Below are positions 35,474 to 44,423 of a DNA stretch of 64,000 nucleotides, piece after piece. The notes beneath the pieces were generated by a model. That model was not told the origin of the DNA, ran no database searches, and saw only the letters and a program-made list of their open reading frames with translations. The stretch's first letter is position 1, and every line of letters starts with the position of its first letter. The translations under genes were made by a program, and so were the position numbers. The DNA is from Pseudomonas sediminis (GTDB lineage Bacteria; Pseudomonadota; Gammaproteobacteria; Pseudomonadales; Pseudomonadaceae). The DNA lies in assembly GCF_002741105.1 (NCBI RefSeq), contig NZ_NIQU01000001.1:1148236-1212235 (forward strand), in the 5' to 3' direction.

Positions 35474-36268
35474 ATGTCGAGCACGTTCATCAATCGTCAC
35501 TGGCAACCACGCGCCATGCTGGTCTGCCATGTCGTGGCCGTCGTGCTGCTCGTCAGTTGGCTGTGGCAGCCTACCCGCGAGCTGTGGAATTTCTTCGATG
35601 TGTGGCTGTTCAAGCTGCTCAACGACCCGGTCCATGCCGGCGGCCTGTGGGCACACATCTGGGCCATCGGCAGCATGCGCCCGGTCGATGCTGGTGTCGG
35701 CGTAGTGATGCTGGCGGTCATGCTCAAGGCCGATCTGGTATTTACCGGGCCGCAGGTACGCCGAGCACTGTTCGCCTTTCTGGTCGCCCTGATCGTGATG
35801 CTGCTGATGCGCGTGCTGTTCGCCGACCTGGTCGAATACATGGGCTGGCAGCACGCCAGCCCTTCGCTGGTAGTAGAGGGCAGCGCGCGCCTGACCGAGA
35901 TGTTCCCGGCCTGGGAAGAACGCTGGGACCTGAAGGACAGCGCCAGCCGCAGTTTCCCCGGTGACCACGCCTCGGTGCTGCTGATCTGGGCTTATTTCAT
36001 GAGCTTCTTTGCCCGCGGCTGGCGTCTGCTGCTGGTCTGGGCCATTACCGTGATCGGCATCCTGCCGCGCCTGGTGGCCGGTGCTCACTGGGGGGCGGAT
36101 GCCTTCGTCGGCGGCGTATTCCTCAGCCTGCTGGCCCTGGCCTGGAGCTGCTACACCCCGCTGGGTTATCACGCCAGCGAATGGCTGGAGAAGGTCACCC
36201 TGCCAATCACCTCGCGCCTGGCCAAACTGCCACTGCTGGGCCGCATGAGCATCGTCAGCGGACGTTGA
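35474..36268 (+). CDS. PAP2-family membrane phosphatase
   Basis: A 264-residue membrane protein with about six hydrophobic segments. The phosphatase motifs are SFPGDHAS (160-167) and RLVAGAHWGAD (199-209), which supply the catalytic His residues. KDSASR just upstream is a weak form of the first motif (KxxxxxxRP); the usual Pro is missing. Such enzymes act on lipid phosphates or undecaprenyl pyrophosphate, or transfer phosphate to lipid A. The exact substrate is not clear. It is divergent from hslO and convergent with hslR, separated from hslR by a REP hairpin. Confidence 0.87.
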   Translation: MSSTFINRHWQPRAMLVCHVVAVVLLVSWLWQPTRELWNFFDVWLFKLLNDPVHAGGLWAHIWAIGSMRPVDAGVGVVMLAVMLKADLVFTGPQVRRALFAFLVALIVMLLMRVLFADLVEYMGWQHASPSLVVEGSARLTEMFPAWEERWDLKDSASRSFPGDHASVLLIWAYFMSFFARGWRLLLVWAITVIGILPRLVAGAHWGADAFVGGVFLSLLALAWSCYTPLGYHASEWLEKVTLPITSRLAKLPLLGRMSIVSGR

Positions 36269-36276
36269 GCGAGAAA

Positions 36277-36342
36277 GTGGGAGCGAGCTCTGCTCGCGAA
36301 GCTTTACCGTCGTTCGCATTCGCGAGCAGAGCTCGCTCCAAC
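36277..36342. repeat. REP-like palindrome, GTAGGAGCGAGC family, copy 2
   Basis: Arms GTGGGAGCGAGCTCTGCTCGCG and CGCGAGCAGAGCTCGCTCCAAC around a 22-base loop. The inner arm is nearly identical to copy 1 at 8509-8574. It lies between the convergent PAP2 and hslR genes, where it may act as a shared terminator. Confidence 0.8.
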
Positions 36343-36352
36343 AGGCTTGCGC

Positions 36353-36781
36353 CTAATCCTCATCCGCCCAGGGGTGGCGCAGGCCACCTTCCTGCTGCTC
36401 GTTGAACTGATGGATCTGCCGGCGTTGCTTCTTGCTCGGTCGACCATCGGTCTGCATGCCCACGGCGCCAGCTTTGCGCATGGCCGCGGCCTGCTCGCGG
36501 CGGGCGATACTTTCTTCCGTCTCGCGATACAGCAGTTGCGCCTCGGGCGCACCACGGCGGACGCTGGATAATGCCAGCACGACCACGGTGCGCTCATCGA
36601 AGCCGGTGCGCAGCACGTACTCATCACCGATCTTCGGCTCCTTGCCCGGCTTGCAACGCTCGCCACGATGATGGACCTTGCCACCTTCTATAGCCGCCTT
36701 GCACAGGGCGCGCGTCTTGAAGAAGCGTGCCGCCCACAGCCATTTGTCCAGGCGGATCTTGTCGTCGTCTTTTTCGCTCAT
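36353..36781 (-). CDS. hslR: Ribosome-associated heat-shock protein Hsp15
   Basis: A 142-residue RNA-binding protein. The S4 domain is N-terminal (IRLDKWLWAARFFKTRALCKAAIEGGKVHHRGERCKPGKEP), and the tail is basic and Gln-rich. Hsp15 binds free 50S subunits that carry a nascent chain, and helps recycle them after heat shock. It is on the opposite strand to the PAP2 gene, and divergent from rimB, with a roughly 110-base region between. Confidence 0.93.
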   Translation of the reverse strand: MSEKDDDKIRLDKWLWAARFFKTRALCKAAIEGGKVHHRGERCKPGKEPKIGDEYVLRTGFDERTVVVLALSSVRRGAPEAQLLYRETEESIARREQAAAMRKAGAVGMQTDGRPSKKQRRQIHQFNEQQEGGLRHPWADED

Positions 36782-36894
36782 CTCACTCTCTGAAGGGTTC
36801 TGCTATTCGCACGCGCGGCAGATGCAGTTGTCACACGACACAACTAGAATGCGCGGAATCATAGGCGTTGTCGGCCGCAGGGGACACTCTCACC

Positions 36895-37365
36895 TTGAAG
36901 ACTTTCGACCAGCTCAGCGTGATCGGCCTGCGTGAGTGGATCAATCTGCCTGAGCTCGGCATCATCGGCCTGCGCGCCAAGATCGACACCGGCGCCAGCA
37001 CCTCGAGCCTGCACGCCAGCGATATCCAGCCGTTCCAACGTGACGGCGAGGACTGGGTACGCTTCACTGCCTACCTCGGCACGCAGGTGCAGCGCCGCCA
37101 CCGTTGTGAGGCGCCGCTGGTCTCGGTCAAACGTATCAAGAGTTCCAATGGCCAGGCGCAGAGCCGCTATGTGATCCGCACCCACCTGGCCCTCGGTGAT
37201 CTACTGTGGCCGGTGGAATTCACCCTGGCCTGTCGCAAGACCATGCGTTATCGCGTACTACTTGGCTCCAAGGCGCTGATCACCGGCCAACTGGTGGTCA
37301 ATCCGGCACTCAGCTATGTGCAGGACAAACCCTCACTTTCCTCTGCCCTTCCAGGTGCCCAATGA
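36895..37365 (+). CDS. rimB: RimB/retropepsin-like zinc protease family protein
   Basis: A 156-residue protein of the putative ATP-dependent zinc protease family (DUF785), with the retropepsin-like active-site segment [19 protein letters not shown]. In Pseudomonas the product, RimB, works with RimK in the modification of ribosomal protein S6. The likely start is a TTG at 36895 preceded by AGGGGA at 36879-36884; a second TTG at 36868 is possible. It overlaps rimK by four bases (ATGA). Confidence 0.88.
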   Translation: MKTFDQLSVIGLREWINLPELGIIGLRAKIDTGASTSSLHASDIQPFQRDGEDWVRFTAYLGTQVQRRHRCEAPLVSVKRIKSSNGQAQSRYVIRTHLALGDLLWPVEFTLACRKTMRYRVLLGSKALITGQLVVNPALSYVQDKPSLSSALPGAQ

Positions 37366-38267
37366 AGATCGCCGTGCTGTCGCGCAACCCGCGCCTGTAT
37401 TCCACCCGCCGTCTGGTGGAGGCCGGCCAGCAGCGGGGCCATGAAATGGTGGTGATCGACACCCTGCGCGCCTACATGAACATCGCCAGCCACAAACCGC
37501 AGATCCACTATCGCGGCCAGGCCATGGACGGCTTCGACGCAGTGATCCCGCGCATCGGCGCCTCGGTGACCTTCTATGGCTGCGCGGTGCTGCGCCAGTT
37601 CGAGATGATGGACGTCTACCCGCTCAACGAGTCGGTGGCCATCAGCCGTTCGCGCGACAAGCTGCGCGCCCTGCAACTGCTGTCGCGCAAGGGCATCGGC
37701 CTGCCGGTGACCGGCTTCGCCCACTCCCCCGACGACATTCCCGACCTGATCCAGATGGTGGGTGGCGCGCCGCTGGTAATCAAGGTGCTGGAAGGTACCC
37801 AGGGCATGGGCGTGGTGCTGGCCGAAACGCACAAGGCGGCCGAGTCGGTGATCGAGGCCTTCCTCGGCCTCAAGCAGGACATCATGGTCCAGGAATACAT
37901 CCAGGAAGCCGGCGGCGCCGACATTCGCTGCTTCGTGGTCGGTGACAAGGTGATTGCCGCGATGAAGCGCCAGGCCAAGGCTGGCGAGTTTCGCTCCAAC
38001 CTGCACCGCGGCGGCAGCGCCAGCCTGATCAAGATCACCCCGGAGGAGCGTATGACGGCGGTGCGCGCGGCCAAGGTCATGGGCCTCAACGTCGCCGGTG
38101 TCGACATCCTGCGCTCCAACCATGGCCCGCTGGTGATGGAGGTGAACTCCTCCCCTGGTCTGGAAGGTATCGAGACCACCACCGGCAAGGATGTCGCCGG
38201 CATGATCATCCAGTACCTGGAAAAGAACGCAGAGCCCGGCCAGACCCGCACCCGAGGGCGCGGATGA
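37362..38267 (+). CDS. rimK: Ribosomal protein S6 glutamate ligase RimK
   Basis: A 301-residue ATP-grasp ligase that adds glutamate residues to the C-terminus of ribosomal protein S6. The visible features are [22 protein letters not shown] at the start, the ATP-grasp segments [17 protein letters not shown] and [21 protein letters not shown], and a C-terminal [18 protein letters not shown] metal-binding segment. ATG 37362 overlaps the rimB stop, and the end overlaps ldcA by four bases. In Pseudomonas RimK activity responds to cyclic-di-GMP, which is relevant to the GGDEF-EAL gene two genes away. Confidence 0.95.
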   Translation: MKIAVLSRNPRLYSTRRLVEAGQQRGHEMVVIDTLRAYMNIASHKPQIHYRGQAMDGFDAVIPRIGASVTFYGCAVLRQFEMMDVYPLNESVAISRSRDKLRALQLLSRKGIGLPVTGFAHSPDDIPDLIQMVGGAPLVIKVLEGTQGMGVVLAETHKAAESVIEAFLGLKQDIMVQEYIQEAGGADIRCFVVGDKVIAAMKRQAKAGEFRSNLHRGGSASLIKITPEERMTAVRAAKVMGLNVAGVDILRSNHGPLVMEVNSSPGLEGIETTTGKDVAGMIIQYLEKNAEPGQTRTRGRG

Positions 38268-39160
38268 GCCAAGTGTTCGACGGCCGCCTGGCGCTGATCG
38301 CCCCCGCGGCGGCGATTGCCGAAGACGTACTGGAAGCGACCCTGGCGCAGCTCGACGTGCTCGGCGTGCGCTATCACCTGGGCCAGCACGCGCGCGCCCG
38401 CCATCGTTACCTGGCGGGCACGCCGGAGCAGCGCCTGGACGACCTGCACCAGGCCTTTACCCTGGCGGATATCAGCGCCGTGTGGTGCCTGCGTGGCGGC
38501 TACGGCTGCGCACAACTCGTGGCGGATATCGACTGGACGCTGCTAAGCCAGGCCAGCCCACGCCCGCTGATCGGCTTCTCCGATCTGTCGATTCTGCTAG
38601 AGGCCTTTGCCCAACGGGGGCTGCCAGCCATTCATGGTCCCGTGGCTACTGCGCTCGGCCATCAGGCGCTGTCGGCGCCCGGCGGCCAGCGTGAGCGCCT
38701 GGCTTCGATACAGGCGCTGTGGAGCCTGCTCAAAGGCCAGCACCGGCAGTTGCCGCTGCGCCATATCAGTGGTCCACAACATGTCGTCGAGGGCACCTTG
38801 CAGGGCGGCAATCTCACGGCCCTGGCCAGCGTCTGCGGCACGACGGCCGAGCTGCGCCTGGCCGAGGATTCGATCCTGATCCTGGAAGACGTCGGCGAGC
38901 CCTACTACCGCCTCGAGCGCAGTCTCTGGCAACTGCTGCACAGTTTCGCCGGGCAAAGACCACGCGCGGTGTGCCTGGGCAGTTTCACCGACTGCCCGCG
39001 ACGCGGTGTTCAGCACAGCCTGGAGCAGATCATCGGCGAGTACCTGGCGCCGCTGGGCGTGCCACTGTACGGCGACCTGCCCAGTGGGCACGGTGACGTC
39101 AACTACCCTTGGCCCTACGGTCAGCGTGCGCGTTTGAGCGGCGGCAACCTGAGCTGGTAA
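38264..39160 (+). CDS. ldcA: Murein LD-carboxypeptidase LdcA
   Basis: A 298-residue serine peptidase of family S66 that removes the terminal D-Ala from murein tetrapeptides in the cytoplasm during recycling. The family triad is visible as Ser106 in [10 protein letters not shown], Glu208 in LILEDVGE and His276 in PSGHGDVN, matching the Ser-Glu-His triad of the P. aeruginosa enzyme with a constant offset of nine residues. It starts within the rimK stop. The next gene lies on the opposite strand, only 6 bases away. Confidence 0.94.
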   Translation: MSQVFDGRLALIAPAAAIAEDVLEATLAQLDVLGVRYHLGQHARARHRYLAGTPEQRLDDLHQAFTLADISAVWCLRGGYGCAQLVADIDWTLLSQASPRPLIGFSDLSILLEAFAQRGLPAIHGPVATALGHQALSAPGGQRERLASIQALWSLLKGQHRQLPLRHISGPQHVVEGTLQGGNLTALASVCGTTAELRLAEDSILILEDVGEPYYRLERSLWQLLHSFAGQRPRAVCLGSFTDCPRRGVQHSLEQIIGEYLAPLGVPLYGDLPSGHGDVNYPWPYGQRARLSGGNLSW

Positions 39161-39166
39161 CCCTGC

Positions 39167-42100
39167 TCAGCGCTGACGCGTCTGCATCCAGGCGAGAAAC
39201 TCGGCCTCGGCCATCGGCCGACCGAACAGATAGCCCTGCCCCAAGGTGCAGTCCTGCTCGCGCAGCAGCGCCAGCTGGCTGTCGTGCTCGATCCCTTCGG
39301 CCACACATTCCAGGCCCAGGTTGCGCGCGATCATCAGGATGGTCTGCACCAGCATGCGCCCGCTCGCCTCGCCGTCCAGATCGGCGACGAAACTGCGGTC
39401 GATCTTCAGCCGATCTAGCGGCAGACGCTTGAGGTAGGTCAGCGACGAGTAGCCCGTGCCGAAGTCGTCGATGGCGAAACGTACGCCCTGTGCCTTGAGC
39501 TGCTGCATATTGCCGATGCAGCGCTCGACGTCTTCGAGCAGCACGCCTTCGGTGATTTCCAGCTCCAGCGACTGCGCCGGTACGCCGTGAGCGCGCAGGC
39601 ACTGCTCGACCCGCTCGACGCATCCCGCCTGGCGCAGCTCCCGCGGGCTGAGGTTGACCGCCAGCACCAGTTGCGGCCATTGCGTCTGCCACCGCGCCAG
39701 CGCCGCGCAGGCTTGCTCCAGCACCCACTGGCCGATGTCCTGGATCAACCCGGTTTCCTCGGCCAGCGGGATGAACTGATCCGGACCGATCTCACCGCGC
39801 TCGGGGTGCATCCAGCGCAGCAGCACCTCGGCGCCCGCCACGCTGTTGTCAGCCAGCATCAGTTGCGGCTGGAACACCAGTTGCAGTTGCTGACGCGCGA
39901 TGGCCTGACGCAGCTCGCTCTGCAACTGCAGACGCTGGTCGATGGCAACCTGCATCTCCGGGGCGAAGAAATGCAGGGCGTTGCGCCCGGCATGCTTGGC
40001 CCGGTACATGGCGGTATCGGCCTGTTTGAGAATGTCCGAGGCCTGCTGCAGGCCCAGTGGATGCAGGGCGATGCCGATACTGGCGCTGATCGCCAGCTCA
40101 TGACCGTCGATCAGGCAACTGCCCTGCAGGCCGCGCAACAATTTCTCTCCCACTGCCGCAGCTTGCTCGGCAACCACTTGCGGCTCATGCCCCAGGGCTT
40201 CGAGCAGCACCACGAACTCATCACCACCGAGGCGCGCCAGGGTGTCTTCAGTACGCAATTCGGCGGCCAGGCGCGTGGTCACCTCGACCAGCAGGGCATC
40301 GCCAACCAGATGACCCAGGCTGTCGTTGACCGTCTTGAAATGATCCAGATCGATGAACAGCAGCGCGCCCAGGCTGCCCTCACGATTCTCCCGGTCCATG
40401 GCGTGCTGCAGGCGATCGAGCAGCAGGCGGCGATTGGGCAGGCCGGTGAGTTCGTCGCTGTAGGCCAGGCGCTCGATCTCGCGCTGATAGCGCTGGCGCT
40501 CGGAGATGTCGGTGACGCTGGCGCGAATCAGCAGGTTCTCCCCCGGCATACGTACCAGGCGCACCTCGCAGGGCAACTGGCGACCGGCGCTGTCGCGATG
40601 GCTCCATTCGAATACCGGCGCTTCACCGGCGATGGCGCGGCGCAGGAAGGCCTTGCCAGCGCGGGAAGACAACCGACCATCGGCCTGACGCACCGGACTG
40701 ATGCTCTGAATCGATTTGCCGAGCAGCTCATCGCGGCGATGGCGGAACAGGTTCAAGGCGTTCTCGTTGCATTCGACGATACCGCCCTCAGGATTGAACA
40801 GCAGGATCGCCTCGGGCGCATGCTCGACCAGCGTTCGATAGCGCGCCTCGGCTTCGCGACGCGCACTGATGTCCTCGACCAGCAGCAGGAACAGCGTCTG
40901 CCGGCCGCTACCACGTACGGCGCGCAGGCTGACACGTGTGAAGACCACCAGGCCATCGGCACGCAGGAAGCGCTTGTCCATTTCGAAGCCATCGCTGCTG
41001 CCCAGCAGCACCTGCTCGACATGGGTCTGTTCGACCGGCAGATCATCCGGGTGCGACAGCTGCCGCCAACTGCTGGCGAGCAACTCGTCGCGACTACGAC
41101 CGAGGATGCTGCACAGCTTCTGGTTGACCTCTTCCCAGGCAAAATTCTGAGTGGTCAGCGCCATGCCGATCAGCGGCGCCTCGAAGAACAGGCGCAGGCG
41201 CTCGTCTCGCTCACGCAGCTGCGACTCGGTGCGCTTACGCTCGCTGATGTCCTGCACCACGCCATAGATGCGCACCAGGCTGCCGTCTTCATCGCGTTCG
41301 GCCATGCCGCGTAGACGCACCAGGCGTCCGCCCAGACGCGCCGCCAGGCGTACCTCGATGTCCAGGTCGTCCATGCCGCTGAGCGCGGCCTGCAGCGTCT
41401 GCATGATCAGTGCCTGGCTCGGCGTATCGTAGTAATCCAGCACTTGCTGCAGGTCAGGCGGCCCTTGCTGGATATCACGGTCGACGATGCGGTAGCAGCC
41501 ATCGCTCCAGGACATGCCGTAGTCGCTGATCTCCAGCACCCAGCCACCCAGGCTGGCGATGTCTTCGGTCTGGCTGAACAGATGGCTCTGACGCAGTAAT
41601 TGCGAGCGCTGCAGCTCGACCTTGGCCGCCAGTTCGACGCGCTCGGTGACATCGTGCTGCAGCCCGACGAAATGGCTGATGCCCTGATCGTCACGCATTG
41701 GTGCCAACACCACCTCGTTCCAGAACGGCCTACCGTCCTTGCGATAGTTACGCACCACCGCATGGCCGCTGCGCCCCTCTCGCAGGGCACGGCGCAACGG
41801 TTGCGACTCCAGCTGGGCGCGGTCCTGGCCGAGCAGGAAACGGCAGTTGCGCCCCAACGCCTCCTCGGCGCTGTAGCCGGTTATCTGGCTGAATGCGGAA
41901 TTGCAGTACACCAATGGCATGTCTTCCTGGCGCACATCAGCGATGGTCACGCCCAACGGGCTGGCCTCCATCGCCAGGTTGGCGCGGGCCAGTTGCTGCT
42001 GCATCTGCGCGCTGCGCGCCAGCGCCTGACGCAGGTCGCCGAGCACACGGCCCACCAGCAAGGTAGCGCCCATCAGCAGCACCACAGCGAAGTGCAGCTG

Positions 42101-42928
42101 GTTACGCTGCAGATCCAGCTCGCCGAAACTCAGGCTGTCGCGCAGCAGCGGTAGCGGCAGAGTCGCGGCGTACACCAGCAGCACGCCATACAGAGCGCCG
42201 GCAAAGGCGTGTTGTAGCGCCAGGACCAGCGTGCTCAGACCAAGCAGCGGCAGGGCGAACTGAGCCGGCAGACTGGCGCTGAGCAGCATCAGCACCAGAA
42301 ACACCCCAGTGGCCAACAACCAGCCACCTGGCGAACGGCTGATGCTCAGCGTTGGCGCGGCATTTTCCACCGGCGCGCGGGTCCAGCCGCGGGCGCGCAG
42401 CAGCGGGGTACAGAACGCCAGCAGGGGCGCGGTCAGCGCGAGCATATTGATGGTATCGCCCAACCAGACCGACAAACTGGCCTGCGCCCACTGCTCGCTG
42501 GTCTGAAAACCAGTCAGCCACAGGTTACTCTGCAAGCCGAGCGCCACCAGCGTGCTCGGCATCAACACAGCGAACGCGAGAAATCGGAGCAGATCACTCA
42601 AGCGCCCCAGGGCGGGGTCGAAAGGCTGACGTCGCAACAGCCACCAGCCCAGAGCGACGGCGGCGGTTTCCGGCAGGGCATAGAGCGGCGCCAACTGCCA
42701 GGGCAGGCCCCATAACGGCACGCAGAACAGGGCATTGAGGTACAACGCAGGCAGCACCCGCGGGCCCCACCACAGGCACATGGCAAGGCCGAGCACCATG
42801 GGCAGGTAACACAACGCCACCCCGTCATTCAGGCGGGTCGCCAGGGAAATCCAGGTTGCCAGATGGAAAATCGGCAGCGGCAGCCACCAGGTCCAGTTGG
42901 GCAAGCGGTCGGGGAAGGCGGCGGGCAT
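39167..42928 (-). CDS. MASE1-LOV-PAS-GGDEF-EAL cyclic-di-GMP protein
   Basis: A 1253-residue membrane protein. Order from ATG 42928: MASE1 sensor of about eight membrane segments (about 5-300); a LOV domain (about 315-430) with GRNCRFL (Cys362), NYRKDG (Asn394), FWN (Asn404) and GLQHDV (Gln424), the flavin-binding and photoactive residues; two to three PAS/PAC modules (about 450-820); GGDEF (901-905) with I-site RTED (892-895); and EAL with EVL (1034-1036) and DDFGTGYSS (1154-1162). So it is probably a blue-light-responsive enzyme that makes and/or breaks cyclic-di-GMP. EVL in place of EAL also occurs in active enzymes. ATG 42928 has GAGG five bases before; an alternative start lies 20 codons upstream. 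It is downstream of amgR-amgS on the same strand. Confidence 0.93.
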   Translation of the reverse strand: MPAAFPDRLPNWTWWLPLPIFHLATWISLATRLNDGVALCYLPMVLGLAMCLWWGPRVLPALYLNALFCVPLWGLPWQLAPLYALPETAAVALGWWLLRRQPFDPALGRLSDLLRFLAFAVLMPSTLVALGLQSNLWLTGFQTSEQWAQASLSVWLGDTINMLALTAPLLAFCTPLLRARGWTRAPVENAAPTLSISRSPGGWLLATGVFLVLMLLSASLPAQFALPLLGLSTLVLALQHAFAGALYGVLLVYAATLPLPLLRDSLSFGELDLQRNQLHFAVVLLMGATLLVGRVLGDLRQALARSAQMQQQLARANLAMEASPLGVTIADVRQEDMPLVYCNSAFSQITGYSAEEALGRNCRFLLGQDRAQLESQPLRRALREGRSGHAVVRNYRKDGRPFWNEVVLAPMRDDQGISHFVGLQHDVTERVELAAKVELQRSQLLRQSHLFSQTEDIASLGGWVLEISDYGMSWSDGCYRIVDRDIQQGPPDLQQVLDYYDTPSQALIMQTLQAALSGMDDLDIEVRLAARLGGRLVRLRGMAERDEDGSLVRIYGVVQDISERKRTESQLRERDERLRLFFEAPLIGMALTTQNFAWEEVNQKLCSILGRSRDELLASSWRQLSHPDDLPVEQTHVEQVLLGSSDGFEMDKRFLRADGLVVFTRVSLRAVRGSGRQTLFLLLVEDISARREAEARYRTLVEHAPEAILLFNPEGGIVECNENALNLFRHRRDELLGKSIQSISPVRQADGRLSSRAGKAFLRRAIAGEAPVFEWSHRDSAGRQLPCEVRLVRMPGENLLIRASVTDISERQRYQREIERLAYSDELTGLPNRRLLLDRLQHAMDRENREGSLGALLFIDLDHFKTVNDSLGHLVGDALLVEVTTRLAAELRTEDTLARLGGDEFVVLLEALGHEPQVVAEQAAAVGEKLLRGLQGSCLIDGHELAISASIGIALHPLGLQQASDILKQADTAMYRAKHAGRNALHFFAPEMQVAIDQRLQLQSELRQAIARQQLQLVFQPQLMLADNSVAGAEVLLRWMHPERGEIGPDQFIPLAEETGLIQDIGQWVLEQACAALARWQTQWPQLVLAVNLSPRELRQAGCVERVEQCLRAHGVPAQSLELEITEGVLLEDVERCIGNMQQLKAQGVRFAIDDFGTGYSSLTYLKRLPLDRLKIDRSFVADLDGEASGRMLVQTILMIARNLGLECVAEGIEHDSQLALLREQDCTLGQGYLFGRPMAEAEFLAWMQTRQR

Positions 42929-43030
42929 GCAGGCCTCGAGTTGATGCGCTGGCACAGCATAGCCCAGCGCCAGAGCGCTTGGCAGCATATCGCCAGCACA
43001 CAGACCGCCACCAGGACGGTCGGTCGTCAG

Positions 43031-44347
43031 CTACACCGCGTCGCGCGGTAGCAGAAGACCAAGCGGCAGGCGCACCCGCGCCTCCAGGCCGCCGCCGGAA
43101 CGGTTGCGCAACTCGACGCTACCACCATGCAGTGCCGCAATACGCCTGACGATGGCCAGGCCCAGGCCGGTGCCGCGCCCACCACGCGCCCGATCACCGC
43201 GAATGAAGGGGTTGAAGATGCTGTCCAGCTCGGCTGGATCGATACCGTTGCCACGGTCCAGCACGCTCAGCACCACATAAGGCGCGTTGTGGTCGCCGGC
43301 CAGGCTGGCGACCACCTCCACCGCATCACCACCGCCGTGATTGAGGGCGTTCTCCACCAGGTTGGTCAGCAGCCGCTTGGTCGAAACGCGGCGCAGCGGG
43401 AACGGCGGGATAGGCTCGAGGCACAAACGCACGCGCTCGCCATTCTGGTTGTAGGGTGCCAGGGTTTCGCGCACCAGTTCGGAGAAGTCCAGCTCCTCCA
43501 CCGGCTCATCGCGGCCGTCACGGATGAAGGCGAGGAACTGATCGAGGATCGCATCCATGTCCTCGATATCGCGCACCATGTCGTCGGTCAGCTCGGTGTC
43601 GTTATCCATAAACTCCAGGGCCAGCCGGAGGCGAGTCAGCGGCGTACGCAGGTCATGGGAGACACCGGCCAGCATCAGTTCGCGTTCGCGCCCGGCCTGT
43701 TCGACGTCCTCGGCCATCTGGTTGAAAGCGCGGTACACCTCGGTCATCTCGCTTGGCGTATCACCCACCGGCAGGCGCACGCTGCGCCCCTGACCAAGCT
43801 GGCGAGCCGCATAAACCAGGCGCTTGAGCGGCGCATTGAGCTGGCGCACGAAGATCCAGGCGGCGGCCGTGGACAGTAGGCCGATACCAAGGAACCAGCC
43901 AAGTACGCTCCAGATGCGTTGGCCACGTAGCGGATGCGGGTACATCGGCACCCGTACCCAGCCATCGCCGAGGCTCGGCGCGTGCACCCACAGCGCCGGC
44001 GGCGTGGTGGCACGCACGTGGGTTTCGGTATCGGGGCCCAGCTCGGTTTGCATCTGCCGCTGGAAGATCTCGCTGTAGGGCCAGTGCTGCTCGCTGGCCG
44101 GCACCTTGTCCCGCGGAATGCGCTTGAGCCCCGCCGCCTGGGCGATATGGTCGCGATCATCGGGGTTGGCTGCCCAGTAGGCGCGCAAGGTCAGCGCCGC
44201 ACCGTGGCTGTACTGGCGGTCGACCAGTACATCCTCGTTCATCATCAGGTACACCAGGGTCAGTGCCTTGGAAAACAGCACGACCACCAGCACCAGCCAC
44301 AGGGTGCGGGCGAAGAAGCTTTGCGGGAACCAGTAAGGGGCTTTCAT
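43031..44347 (-). CDS. amgS: Sensor histidine kinase AmgS (EnvZ-like)
   Basis: A 438-residue inner-membrane kinase with two membrane segments (about 13-34 and 146-167), a periplasmic loop between, HAMP, HisKA with SHDLRTPLTRLRL (His231 phosphorylated) and HATPase with NLVENALNHGG and GTGLGLAIV. AmgRS senses envelope damage in P. aeruginosa, for example that caused by aminoglycosides. ATG 44347-44345 (MKAPYWFPQSFFAR) is used; upstream in-frame GTG and TTG codons exist. A REP hairpin separates it from amgR. It reads toward the LOV gene, 102 bases downstream. Confidence 0.94.
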   Translation of the reverse strand: MKAPYWFPQSFFARTLWLVLVVVLFSKALTLVYLMMNEDVLVDRQYSHGAALTLRAYWAANPDDRDHIAQAAGLKRIPRDKVPASEQHWPYSEIFQRQMQTELGPDTETHVRATTPPALWVHAPSLGDGWVRVPMYPHPLRGQRIWSVLGWFLGIGLLSTAAAWIFVRQLNAPLKRLVYAARQLGQGRSVRLPVGDTPSEMTEVYRAFNQMAEDVEQAGRERELMLAGVSHDLRTPLTRLRLALEFMDNDTELTDDMVRDIEDMDAILDQFLAFIRDGRDEPVEELDFSELVRETLAPYNQNGERVRLCLEPIPPFPLRRVSTKRLLTNLVENALNHGGGDAVEVVASLAGDHNAPYVVLSVLDRGNGIDPAELDSIFNPFIRGDRARGGRGTGLGLAIVRRIAALHGGSVELRNRSGGGLEARVRLPLGLLLPRDAV

Positions 44348-44359
44348 CAACACATAACC

Positions 44360-44420
44360 GGAGGAGCGAGCGCTGCTCGCGAAAATGTGGCTTCGATTCG
44401 CGAGCGGCGCTCGCTCCTAC
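44360..44420. repeat. REP-like palindrome, GTAGGAGCGAGC family, copy 3 (inside the amgR-amgS operon)
   Basis: Arms GGAGGAGCGAGCGCTGCTCGCG and CGCGAGCGGCGCTCGCTCCTAC around a 17-base loop. The hairpin lies in the 76-base gap between amgR and amgS and ends three bases before the amgR stop codon, so it may lower the level of amgS compared with amgR or stabilise the amgR message. Confidence 0.8.
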
Positions 44421-44423
44421 AGG

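Noticed and set aside
39769..39839. EVL in place of EAL as a sign that the phosphodiesterase is dead
   Set aside because: The change from Ala to Val is seen in active EAL proteins, and DDFGTGYSS and the other conserved segments are present.
39587..41314. A 575-codon open frame on the plus strand inside the cyclic-di-GMP gene
   Set aside because: It lies antisense to a gene with clear domain motifs and has the composition of a shadow frame in GC-rich DNA, with no recognisable domain.
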